Assembly (NCBI RefSeq): GCF_001443605.1
Contig: NZ_CP013118.1
Location: forward strand, 4,303,001-4,367,000
Direction: 5' to 3'
DNA: 64,000 nucleotides
From: Salinivirga cyanobacteriivorans
GTDB lineage: Bacteria; Bacteroidota; Bacteroidia; Bacteroidales; Salinivirgaceae
In this document: one piece after another, positions 45,901-56,000 of the stretch
How the letters are laid out: each line of letters opens with the position of its first letter
Position numbering within the stretch: position 1 is the stretch's first letter
Program-made: the position numbers and the translations under genes
Notes under the pieces: model-generated
Databases searched by the model: none
Told to the model about the DNA's origin: nothing
Seen by the model: the letters and a program-made list of their open reading frames with translations, nothing else

Positions 45901-48900
45901 AATAATTTGCGGGTTGGCCAGGTTAGAGAATGAAGTCCCGTTACGCAGCCATGTTCGTGTGGCCACATCACCATTGGAAATATCCTCAAACTCGACCTGG
46001 AAAGGGGCGCAACCGCTGACTGCGCTAACCGACATCCGGGCTTCCACATACGAACCTACTGTAACCACGGAGTTGGCAGAATCTTTACAGTTGTATGGTG
46101 AGGTGACATTGAGTTGCACATTATAAATTTTAGATGCAGCAGTGTTGTTTACAAAGGTGTGGGAAGGATTTTGCAGTGCCGAGGAGTTGTTGTCGTCAAA
46201 ATCCCAGTTGAAACTCATGGCCGGGTTGTTGGCCGGGGTATGAGTAAAATTCACAGTTAAAGGATTACAACCTTCGTCTACATCCTGAATATAGGTAGCA
46301 TCAACAGATGGGTAAATGGTTACGGTACGTTGCATGCTGTCTTCGCAGGCCCCACCGGTGTTTGAGCCAATGAGTGTAATGACCGTATCAATAGGGTTGT
46401 TGGTGGTGTTGTACAGCGTAATGGCTGCAGGCGACTGAGCAGAAGAGAAAACCACATCTTCTTTTTTCCATGTCCATGTATCAATACCACCCGATGAAGT
46501 GTTGGTAGGCCTGATTGTAAAAGGCGAACAACCCTGGGCAGTATCGAGGGTGAAAGCAATATCGTAATATGGACCCACATCCACGGTAGTGGTAGCCGTA
46601 TCTTTACAACCGCGGGCCGTTTGCACTGCCAGCTCCACGTCGAAAGTGGTTGTGGTTGTATTAAAGTGCTGATAGGTGTGGGTAATGGCACTGTCGCTGC
46701 CCGAAGAAGCATCGCCAAAATTCCAGCTGAGTTGCACATCCACATTATTGGTGGGTGTGTGTGCAAAATCCACATCCAGTGGGTTGCAACCACTAAGTGG
46801 TGCTGCGGTGAAGGTGGCGTCGGGTTCCGGGTAAACTTCAAAAAGTTGTGTAATTGTATCGGAGCAACCGGCAGCATTAAACACTACCTGCTGCGCTGTG
46901 TAAAGCAATGTGCCCGAGGTTGCATTGGTATAAGTATGTGTGAGTGGGCCACTGCCATTTTCAAGCGGAGAGCCATCGCCCCAGTCCCATTCATACGAGC
47001 TTACCGGACCAAGGGATTGGTCCAGAAAGTTTACGTCTAAATCCGTACATCCGCTGTTTTTGTCGCTTGTGAAACCAGCAGAAATAGCCGGGTGCACTAA
47101 AATATCAATTGAAGCTGTGTCTTTACATCCTGCATTTCCTTCGACAATTTGATATACGGTGAATAACGAATCAGTATCGCCAAAGTTTTGGAATACATGA
47201 GTTGTGTCGCCAACTCCGTTGAGTACTGTACCATCGCTGAAGTCCCACTTTCTTGATGTAATGGGGCCAATTGCAGTGTCGGTAAATTGAACAGCTGTGC
47301 CATGACAGATGTCTATTGCATCCTGATCGAAACCAGCCGATACCTGGGGATAAACCAGAATATCAGTAGAATCGGCATCCTGGCAGCCATCGCTGCTGAA
47401 TACTTCCAGTTTAAGCTTTCTTAATAGATTGCCTGCTGTTGTATTTTGATAAATATGCGATCCGGGGTTGTTGATAAATGATGTATCACCGTCACCCCAC
47501 ACCCATTGTAGGTTGTCGATTGTGGCAAGTGACGATAAGTTTGTAACGTCTACCTCTAAAGGTGCACAGCCGGCAGTTTTATTAATGAAATAATCTGCAT
47601 TAACCGGAGGGTGTACTGTTACAGTTTGATTTGCTGTGTCTTTGCAATTGTAGGGCGATGTAGCCACCATCTCTACATCAAAAATATCATCAGTGGTGCC
47701 GGAATTTGAAAAAGTGTTCGACGGATTCTCGCTGAATGCCAGGTTTCCGTCACCAAAATCCCACTTATATGTATTCCCGGTTGATGAAGTAGTATTGTTA
47801 AATGTAATATCCATTGGGCTACAACCGGCAGTATCAATGGGGGTAAAGTCTGCATTTACATCGGGATATATAATGGCCTGTCTTTCAAATGCGTCAGCGC
47901 AGAGTGTTCTGTAAGCGGCGAGTAGAATATTTATAGTATCGGGCTCGGTGCCGGTATTGTCATATATTAGTGTTGGTTCTGCATCCGATGAAAAGGCTAC
48001 TCCATCTATATACCAGTTATACCCAGCGGAAGCCCCTATGGAATTATTTATGGTGTTAACATGCAATGAGTCGCAGGTAATAATTGGATCGCTAGTAGTG
48101 TAATAAGCTTGTACAAGTGAATCTACATTAACGGTAACTTCTTTTGTTTCGATACCTGTACACGGATTATTAATTTCAACTAAAAACTTATGGCTCCCTG
48201 GTGTGGGCTTAACTTTTATGATATTTGAGGTTAGATCGCCTTCCATACAACCAGGACATGTAGAGGAACTCCATTGGTAGCTGATACCTCCCTGTGCCCT
48301 GAGGAAAGTCGAATCGCCATAGCATAGCTCTATTAAGCCTGAATTTGTGCCGGTTGCAACTGCAGCAGATTCGTTGGTTTTAAAATCCGAAAAGTACCCA
48401 TATTTACAGCCTGTAGTTGTAGTTCCGTTGTATAGTCCGAGCTGAAAAATACCTTTTGTATTGTATATGGTAGTAACTTCTCCAATGGGCACTCCACCAC
48501 CAGTACCATTGGCAAACTGATTCTGGTTCCGATCAAGGTAATACCAGGCATTTCCGGTATTGGGCACCGGAAGGAAATAACCGGTAGGAATGTTCCAGGT
48601 ACTTCCATCTTCATATTCCATTACAAAACCGTCCCTGTCATTTTCTTTGACCAAAAGGTTGATGAAAAAATCACCGCCCACTGTACGGGTGAAACTAACT
48701 CGTGTCGATCCTTTACATCCATCAATTGTGGGCAATAGCGCGCCCCCCATTTCTTCTCCGAATCCACCAACATGGAAAAGATATACGGGTTCAGATGTAT
48801 TAACATAATCCGTAGCGTCGGTCATTGAGTGGGCGTAGGTTTCTCCCTGATCCAAATCCGGATCTACAATTACTCCGTCTACTTCTACCTGGGTATTATC

Positions 48901-49764
48901 TGCTGTAGCTAAAATAAAAAAATACTCATCTACATGTGCTAAAGTTAATCTTGTTCGTACAACAATATATTCCTGTCCAATTTTTAACTCACCATCAACA
49001 CCTGGTGTTTCGATGGGGACCAGTTGGTCTCCAAGCAGATCCCAGCCGCCAGAAGGAGAATCTACAGAGTCATCTGAAACGGTAACGGCGATAGCTTTAT
49101 CATTTGTTACTGTTATATGTGTTCCACCCAGGTGACTGCCTATATTTTCATCTTGTGATACGACAGAATAGGTTTCACCTCTGTTCAATGTGATGGTAAA
49201 TGTGCCTGCCGGGTGATTGTTGGAGGCAACAGGTAAGTCTATTTCTATTTGTGTGTTATCTTCTGTAGCGACAATATCAATGCGGTTTCTTGCCACAGGT
49301 GTATAGCCAAAATGATTATTGAATTTGTCCTGCACGGGAACCCAAAATTCATAGCCCAATCCATTATGTCCTTTAAGTGAATATATATCTCTGTTATTGT
49401 TTGGGTCTACTTCATAATATGCCGTTACAGGGTTGTCGGAGACTATCAGTATTCCATTAACATCCGGGCCTCCCATTTCTCTCGATTCTACAATGGCTTT
49501 TCTGGCATCGAGGTTTATACTCTGCGTTTCATACCCGTTTAATGTAATATTTATTGGGTTGAAAGCACCCGGAGGTGCAACCGGCATGGTTATTTCCACA
49601 TTTGTAGGTACGGCGTCCTGCGTTGACGATATGACAAGATTGATGGGTTCATCATTATGTTGTTCCGTTACTGCAGGAGCCACAAACCAAAAAATCGAAT
49701 CTACCTGGGCAGACGATATGATTGGTATAATTGACAAAAATATAATCAGGATAGTATTACGCAT
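42919..49764 (-). CDS. Giant T9SS-secreted protein with IgGFc-binding-like N-terminus and about 18 PKD domains
   Basis: 2281 residues. Signal peptide MRNTILIIFLSIIPIISSAQ. Residues about 25-480 resemble the IgGFc-binding N-terminal domain (GTFTITLNRGETYSVVSQ, GGTHITVTNDKAIAVTVSDD). About 600-2170 holds roughly 18 PKD domains with GC(N/S)P(L/F) starts and WDFGDG cores. The end (about 2190-2281) is the gliding-motility-associated sorting domain (VVFPNAFTPS, YNLYIYNRWGELMFES, TGDVTLLR). This is a surface adhesin or gliding-type filament, with SprB as a comparison for size and sorting. Eleven PKD units in the middle alternate between two types. The gene overlaps the PorP/SprF gene by 20 bp. Confidence 0.93.
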   Translation of the reverse strand: MRNTILIIFLSIIPIISSAQVDSIFWFVAPAVTEQHNDEPINLVISSTQDAVPTNVEITMPVAPPGAFNPINITLNGYETQSINLDARKAIVESREMGGPDVNGILIVSDNPVTAYYEVDPNNNRDIYSLKGHNGLGYEFWVPVQDKFNNHFGYTPVARNRIDIVATEDNTQIEIDLPVASNNHPAGTFTITLNRGETYSVVSQDENIGSHLGGTHITVTNDKAIAVTVSDDSVDSPSGGWDLLGDQLVPIETPGVDGELKIGQEYIVVRTRLTLAHVDEYFFILATADNTQVEVDGVIVDPDLDQGETYAHSMTDATDYVNTSEPVYLFHVGGFGEEMGGALLPTIDGCKGSTRVSFTRTVGGDFFINLLVKENDRDGFVMEYEDGSTWNIPTGYFLPVPNTGNAWYYLDRNQNQFANGTGGGVPIGEVTTIYNTKGIFQLGLYNGTTTTGCKYGYFSDFKTNESAAVATGTNSGLIELCYGDSTFLRAQGGISYQWSSSTCPGCMEGDLTSNIIKVKPTPGSHKFLVEINNPCTGIETKEVTVNVDSLVQAYYTTSDPIITCDSLHVNTINNSIGASAGYNWYIDGVAFSSDAEPTLIYDNTGTEPDTINILLAAYRTLCADAFERQAIIYPDVNADFTPIDTAGCSPMDITFNNTTSSTGNTYKWDFGDGNLAFSENPSNTFSNSGTTDDIFDVEMVATSPYNCKDTANQTVTVHPPVNADYFINKTAGCAPLEVDVTNLSSLATIDNLQWVWGDGDTSFINNPGSHIYQNTTAGNLLRKLKLEVFSSDGCQDADSTDILVYPQVSAGFDQDAIDICHGTAVQFTDTAIGPITSRKWDFSDGTVLNGVGDTTHVFQNFGDTDSLFTVYQIVEGNAGCKDTASIDILVHPAISAGFTSDKNSGCTDLDVNFLDQSLGPVSSYEWDWGDGSPLENGSGPLTHTYTNATSGTLLYTAQQVVFNAAGCSDTITQLFEVYPEPDATFTAAPLSGCNPLDVDFAHTPTNNVDVQLSWNFGDASSGSDSAITHTYQHFNTTTTTFDVELAVQTARGCKDTATTTVDVGPYYDIAFTLDTAQGCSPFTIRPTNTSSGGIDTWTWKKEDVVFSSAQSPAAITLYNTTNNPIDTVITLIGSNTGGACEDSMQRTVTIYPSVDATYIQDVDEGCNPLTVNFTHTPANNPAMSFNWDFDDNNSSALQNPSHTFVNNTAASKIYNVQLNVTSPYNCKDSANSVVTVGSYVEARMSVSAVSGCAPFQVEFEDISNGDVATRTWLRNGTSFSNLANPQIIINNNSGVARQDTIMLIVENGSGFGCTDTAQKIITIYPEVDATFNHPVTQGCNPLTVDFTHNPAFPIPVDYTWDFGDESSSNLANPTHTFNNQTESPRTYNIKLLVESQHGCKDSTYSSVEVASRLDAKFVMPAAAGCSPFSASFQDASVGDINSWQWYIDGNPVSSTSTASTTLNNTTNFNITQDVKLVVSNSGPGNCVDSVTKQITAYPEVTANFSQDTDRGCNPLPVNFTYEPGGNTVNVNHDWDFGDGTSSDEQDPPHNFEHFNYNGTTTFEVWHTTTSEYGCTDQQSSTVVVEKALKAEFAIDPSAGCNPFDATFVNTTQGADTYQWTFGDGDTYDVNVLQDVSHQYTNSSYTNTATFDAQLLVTNTAGNCRDSMTKTVSVYPNVRATYDLSSTEGCHPLTVDFTNTSLGSNNFYWDFDDQTSATVTNPTHTFTNFSSTNDVFYDVYLLATNDFECQDDTTATIRVNHLPKSQFTIDNTESCSPLEILAQNTSIGYDDFQWRLGNGETSSSATLNYTYNNTGNSTASYQLELFTQTNRGCTDSSSLLLNVYPNVSADFNIETDRGCNPLTTAFDNLSVNADNFYWDFGDGTTSNQQNPTNRFEIQGYTNQTIPVKLVAASDYECTDSITKNVTVYVQPAAEFEADPATQQYPQSTVTITDLTNGGPFSYQWSFGDGNTSTQMFPGAHTYDTWGTYTIDLSVVNNDFNCADNASESITIDPPVVTAEFNIDDTAGCVPHTVTFTAEASQYPDDNYDYLWDFGDGTSSTEQQPTHTFDSAATYPITLTVVGDNGAVNAAGSVKVYPLPEVSFTMEPRLLMIPGDQTQCYNLTQYASDYLWDFGDGSTSTDKNPTHYYSTEGQYTVSLTATSAFGCQASATRENYIEVIGKGQVVFPNAFTPSLAGPSDGAYSDSDVSNNIFHPMAEGVVEYNLYIYNRWGELMFESKDVDVGWDGYYNGKLCPQDVYIWKVEGKFINGKTFEKTGDVTLLR

Positions 49765-49867
49765 GAGGTTTTATTTTGTTTATACGGAAATTTTAAAATT
49801 TGTTTCCTTTAATTAACAATTTATTAACTACTGAAGGTGTGTTAAAAAACTATGGATATTGCTGATG

Positions 49868-49875
49868 CAAAACTA
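49868..49875 (-). promoter_or_regulatory. Candidate -7 box for the giant PKD gene
   Basis: CAAAACTA reads TAGTTTTG on the minus strand, about 104 bp before the ATG. The divergent adhesin has the same octamer on the other strand at 49913-49920. Confidence 0.4.
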
Positions 49876-49912
49876 AGTATCCCTGTTTTATATTTCATTA
49901 ACATACTGAGAT

Positions 49913-49920
49913 TAGTTTTG
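49913..49920 (+). promoter_or_regulatory. Candidate -7 box for the 2016-residue adhesin
   Basis: TAGTTTTG, 100 bp before the ATG at 50021, mirror-placed relative to the minus-strand box at 49868-49875. Confidence 0.4.
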
Positions 49921-50020
49921 TTAAAATAATATTAAAAATACTAATTTAGCAAAAAAAATTGACTAAACCTTTTTACTTTTACATACGTAAGTTAAAATAT
50001 GATCATTAAAATATTCTGTA

Positions 50021-53000
50021 ATGTGCTATAAGAAATTTATTTTAATAATATTTGTTTTTCTAACTAATGCTTCAATTGCTTTTTCACAGGTCTTTTTTGA
50101 AGAAGATTTTGAGCACGAAGGGGCATTACCAGAAACCTGGACACAGGAATATATTCATGACAATTATGATTGGAGGGCCTCCCCTGGGGGGCATACCGAA
50201 ACTCCAAGTATTCCGGGTTCAAGAAAACCACCCGAAGCCTTTGAGGGTGAGTATAATGCAATGTTTGAAAAACTTACCCTCACAAATGCTACTACGCGCT
50301 TTATAACACCAAAGATTGACTTAACTTTTGCCATTAAGGCCCAATTAAGGTTTTATCATGCTCAGCTTAAGAGAACATTACTTTCTGGTGGAACCTTTAA
50401 TGATAAACTAAAGATTTATGGCAAATATACCGATGAGCTCGACAATGTTTCATGGGTTTTATTGGCTTCCTATGAAGAGGAAGTACCAGAATGGACGCTC
50501 AGGACTATAAATATCCCGGACTCACTAAATCAAAATAATTTTCAAATCGCTTTTGAAGGCATCACAGGTCCCGGTTGGGGTGTGTGTGTCGACAGTGTGT
50601 CATTGATTGAAAATGGTTTGATTACAAGATATATAGATCGTATTGAGGTCAAACAGCCGGTGACAAGTTATGTCCCATCAGGTTCTTTAAACAACCCCAT
50701 ATTGCGGGTTGATTTTTCGGTTAAAGGAAATCAAGGTGAAATTACACTTGATTCAATGCTATTTGAATCTTTGAATGATGCTGCAGTAAATTTGACCACT
50801 GACGGTTTGAAAATTTATGCTTCAAATGATACGCTTTTCCGAAATGTGCAATTACTTTCGACACCAGGTAATTATGTGTCTCAAGAACACTTATTTACAG
50901 GTATTGATTATAGCTTTGAAACAGGAGTGACATCCATATGGTTGACATATGACATGCCAGCAAGCATTACGCATGATCTCCATGGAGCAGTGCTTGATGC
51001 AATGATTCCTGCCGGAGGAATAAGGGTTGAAGGACAGGCTTATCCCATACAGAATGCTTCTCCCTCAGGACATAGAGAATTGGCAGAAACTTTATTTTTT
51101 GATGATTTTGAGACAGATAAAGGTTGGAGTTTTACAACTGAATTTCAACGCGGGGCTCCCCAGGGTGAAGGTGGAATTAACTATGGTTTTCCCGATCCAT
51201 TGGAGGCACATTCCGGAGTTAATGTGATTGGTACCGATTTAGAAGGCCTCGGTAGTAAAAGTGGTGATTATGAAAATCTATTAGTGAAAGATCAGTATGA
51301 CGCTGAGACACCAACAATAAATACGGATTATTTTGCTAATATGGAATTTAAGTTTCAACGTTGGCTTAATATTGAAAGCTTCGATACAGCCAGAATCTAT
51401 TACGACTTGAATGGTGATAACCAATGGAAAGAGATTTGGCGAAATAAAGGTGTTGTTTTAGAGAATAGATGGAACGAAGTTGGAATGACACTGCCAGAGC
51501 AAACCAATTTTAATAACTCCATAAGACTTAAATTTACCCTGGGAGGAACAGATGATTATACAGTTTATTCGGGTTTGAACATTGATGATTTGGCGTTGGT
51601 GGGTAATTTTATAAGTTATGATATTGGCGTTGTCCAATATCTTGGACCTACCTGTAACTGCTACCATACCTCTCAGGAACAGATATCAGTAAAAGTTACC
51701 AACAGGGGGTATGAAACTGCCAGTAATATTCCAATTGGATTTTCATTTGATGGCGGAGAGACCTGGACCATGGATGAAATAGCTGCCAGTATTGCAAGCA
51801 ATGATACCATTACTTATACATTTTCAGAGTTTGCTGATTTTTCAAATGGAGGTTGGTACGATATTTTAATAAAGACATTTCTCCCTGAAGATGAAATTCC
51901 GGAAAATGACATGCTTCAAAAAGATCAGTTTATGCCCTACAGGGAAGCTTTGCCTTATTACACAGGGTTTGAGACAGACGATGGTAGATGGCATATAACT
52001 GATACCAGTGATACGTGGGAGCGAGGCGTTCCAAATTATGATGTAATTAATGAAACCGCAACCGGAAATAAAGCCTGGGTAACCAAATTGACGTTTAATT
52101 ATACAAATAATGCCAATGCATTACTTGAGGGGCCATGTTTTGATTTATCTCAGCTGGAAAAACCTGTTTTTGAGTGTAAGGTTTGGGGCCAAATTAATGA
52201 TGAAGGAGACGGATTAACACTGATGTATAGTATTGATGGAGGTGAGACATGGCAACCAGTAGCCGATGATCAGTATTACAATTGGAACTGGTATAACAAT
52301 CAAACTCCTAATCCCCCGGCTACCACTGCCTGGGATACATCTTCGACAGATTGGATTGTGATGCGTACCATACTTCCCGATGCACTGGATGCATACGACT
52401 ATGTCAAATTTGGATTCCTTTTCACCTCTGACGAAGGTGGAGTTAGTGAAGGGGTTGCTGTCGATGATGTGGCTATTTATGAATCACCTTTGGATTTTAC
52501 CGTTTCAGCCCTAAATTATCCGCAAACAGATTGTGAATGGCCGGATACCACACATGTGAAAATTAATATTGAGAACAAAGCTCCCGTAACGGCACTCTCC
52601 GGTACAGAGGTTCCTGTGAAATTTATTTGGCAGGAACAACACATTGTAACCGATACAGTAATTCTCGATCAGGATTTGGCACCCGATACCCCGTATGAGC
52701 ATTTATATAGTGCTACTGTACCTATGGATTCGGCCGGTGATTATGATTTTAAGTTTATCACTCTATATGAAGATGATCCGTATTATTATGGGGCAAGTAA
52801 CGATACAACCACCTCATTAGTTAGCGTAAATGGAATGCCGCAATACAATCCATTTCCTCCAATTACAGGGAAGCCCTCAGGGTCAGTAGACTTAGATGCC
52901 GGAGCCGGTTATACCGGTTATGCCTGGAGTACTGGTTATACCGGACAGGTGCTTTCAGTTTTTGCAGACGATACTTACACGGTAACAGTTACAAATGGTG

Positions 53001-56000
53001 AAGGATGCACTGCTGTCGATTCAACGGAAGTTATCACTTCTACCGATGATCTGGAAATGAACGAAGTTTTAACCTCCATTGATAATGTATGTTTAAGACC
53101 AAATCCATTCGATTTAGAAGTCAGGATATTCAATAGAGGGGAAGAGCATTACGGCCCCGGAGAAGAAATACCGCTGGCCTTTCAACTTAATGGAATGGAA
53201 CCCTATGAAGATACCCTTGTACTTGCCGATAGTTTACACATTGACAGCTCAATAAATTACACCTATTCACAGCAGGTTGATATGAGTGAATCGCGGCAAC
53301 ATACACTGGTAGTTTATGCTAATAATGCAAAAGACCTGAATCGTGCCGATGATACATTATCTATTGTTGCTAATACCTGGGGAACACCTCAGCCCGCAGT
53401 TACCGGAGATACAGTATTTTCTTCCCGGATAGATACTTTGAGTATTGATGCCGGAGAGGGTTTCGATTCTTATTTATGGCAAGATGCATCAACAAGCAGG
53501 TATTATGATGTGAATAGCGATATTGCCCAATGGTATCATGTTACAGTTGATGATGTGCATGGCTGCGGGCCTACAGACGATTCAGTTTATGTAAATACAA
53601 ATGATCTGTACCTTACATCGCTAGAAAGTCCAATTGATGCATGTGAGCATAGTACAACAGAATATCCATCCGTTAGAGTTTACAACAATAGTGGTAATTT
53701 AATTCCAGCAGGGGAAAATATTCAGATTGGATTTTCTGTCAACAATGGCACAGCACAAACTGAAACCCTGGCTTTACCCGCCAATTTAGAGGGGGGTAAC
53801 TCCCAGGTTGTAACATTAACTAATAGTGCAAACCTCGCTGATACAGGGGTTTATAATTTTGTAGTTTGGGTAAAGGCAACAGAAGACGCCAATCATGAAA
53901 ACGATTCATTAACAGAAACGGTATTTACTTATGGATATCCGAATGTTGATCTGGCATATGATAGTATTTATACATTGACACCAGATACACTTGAATTTGA
54001 TGCAGGTGAAGGATTTGCAAGTTATTTATGGTACGATGGAGCTACATCACAAACGCATATAGCTGACCGTGATACCTCTTTTGTTTATTCCGTTACAGTG
54101 AGCAACGAGGATGGTTGTGGTACCGATAGCGATTCTGTATTCGTATTTACACAAGACTTGCGTTTGGTTGATATTAATAGACCTTTAAGTAGTTGCGAAT
54201 TGTCAGATCAGCAACTTGTAAGGCTGAAGATTTATAACAACAGCGCTGATAAACTCTTGCCGGGTACTGTAATACCAGGTTCTTACAAAGTGAATAATGG
54301 TAGCTGGCACAATGAAGAATTTATATTAAATGACACAATAGTCCCGGGAGCGCAATTTTTTATGGCATTTGAGCAAACTGTTGATATGAGCAGTGGTAAT
54401 TATTTTAATATTGAAGCTGCAATTCATTATGCTACAGATGCCAATAGAAATAATGATTCAGCCAGTAGCTCTGTTGATGTTTGGGGATACCCCGAATATA
54501 CTTTAAACTATGATTTTGTGAGTTCAACCCAACCCGATACTGTAGAATTAATAGTAACGCCCGGAAATTATGCCGGTTACATGTGGAATGTGGGTGTGGA
54601 TAACGATACGCTCTCGCTGGAAGGATACGATGAGCCCTGGTATGCTGTAACAGTTACCACAATTAATGGATGTAGCAAATCAGATACAGTTTATGTAAAT
54701 AGTAAAAACCTAACAATCGATCAATTGCTTGCTCCGGTTGATGCTTGTGCACATACCACAACAGAGAATGTAAGTATCAGGATTAAAAATACAGGATCCG
54801 ATACCGTTTATGCTGGCAATAGTATGACACTGGAAATTACCAGTCCCGAAACAATTTCTGAGAATTATAACTTCTCCAATCCACTGGCGCCGGGGGATAG
54901 CATCGATTATACCTTTACGGGGAATCTCGATTTAAGTGAGGAAGGAAATTACCAGGTTGAAGTTACCCTTAATGCTGACTTCGATGCCAATAGCGATGAT
55001 AATGTGCTTGTTGAAACCATCACTACCCACGGTCCAGCAGATGTGAACCTGGGTAATGAGATTACGGTTTCATCGCTGCCTTTTGTACTTGATGCAGGTG
55101 CCGGATTTGAAAGTTACGTGTGGCACGACAATTCAACAGACCAGACATTTGACATTGACGAGACCAATATAACGGGTACTGGCTTGTATTCTGTAACTGT
55201 TACAAATAATCTTGGTTGTCAGGGCAGTGACAGCCGAAGGGTGAATGTTGATATTATTGATTGGTCAGCAGACGATGTTTTATCACCGGAAACAGGATGC
55301 TATGGCATAAATCCACCTGTTTTAATACTTAGAATGAGTAACCAAAGCAGTGTGCCGATACGCGAAGGACGCTCTTTCTTCGTAAATTATGTTTTAAATG
55401 GCGATAATACTGAGCAGGAAACATTTACTCTGACAGATAGTGTTTATCCGCAAGAATCATATGATTATACCTTTAATGTGGTGCCTGATTTTAATGCATA
55501 TGAATCCAATGTAATAGAAATTCTGCTTGATAATGCCGGTGATATTAATAACGGCAACGACGCCATAACCCATACGCTTACACCTTATATTCCGGAACTT
55601 GAATTTGGGCAGGATAGCATTAAGCCTGAAGATTTTCCATACATACTAACGGCTCCCGATGGTCTTGAGGACTATGAATGGAGTACCGGGGAGTTCGGAC
55701 AATCTATTGAGGTCGATGAACAGGGATGGTATACCGTTACGGCATACGATGACTTTGACTGTGCCGCCATGGACTCTGTATTCATCGTCGATCCAACCGG
55801 ACTTAGTGATCTTACTGCAAATGGCAACCGAATTGAGATTTGGCCAAATCCGGCAAAAAACACCGTTTGGATTGATCTGAACCGTACCACTGGCGGTAAG
55901 CTCCATTACGAACTGGTAACCACAGCAGGGGAGGTTGTACATGTGGCAGAAACCACAATGAACAAAGGCGAAATAATTGAACTTTCGATAGATCATTTGG

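Noticed and set aside
44046-47040. Several 60-185-residue frames on both strands inside the giant PKD gene
   Set aside because: They repeat with the PKD period and have no signal, start context or domain of their own; they are by-products of the repetitive coding sequence.
42919-49764. Possible CRISPR or DNA-level tandem array in the periodic region
   Set aside because: The periodicity is at protein level (80-90-residue PKD units) with diverged DNA; no short identical repeats with spacers.
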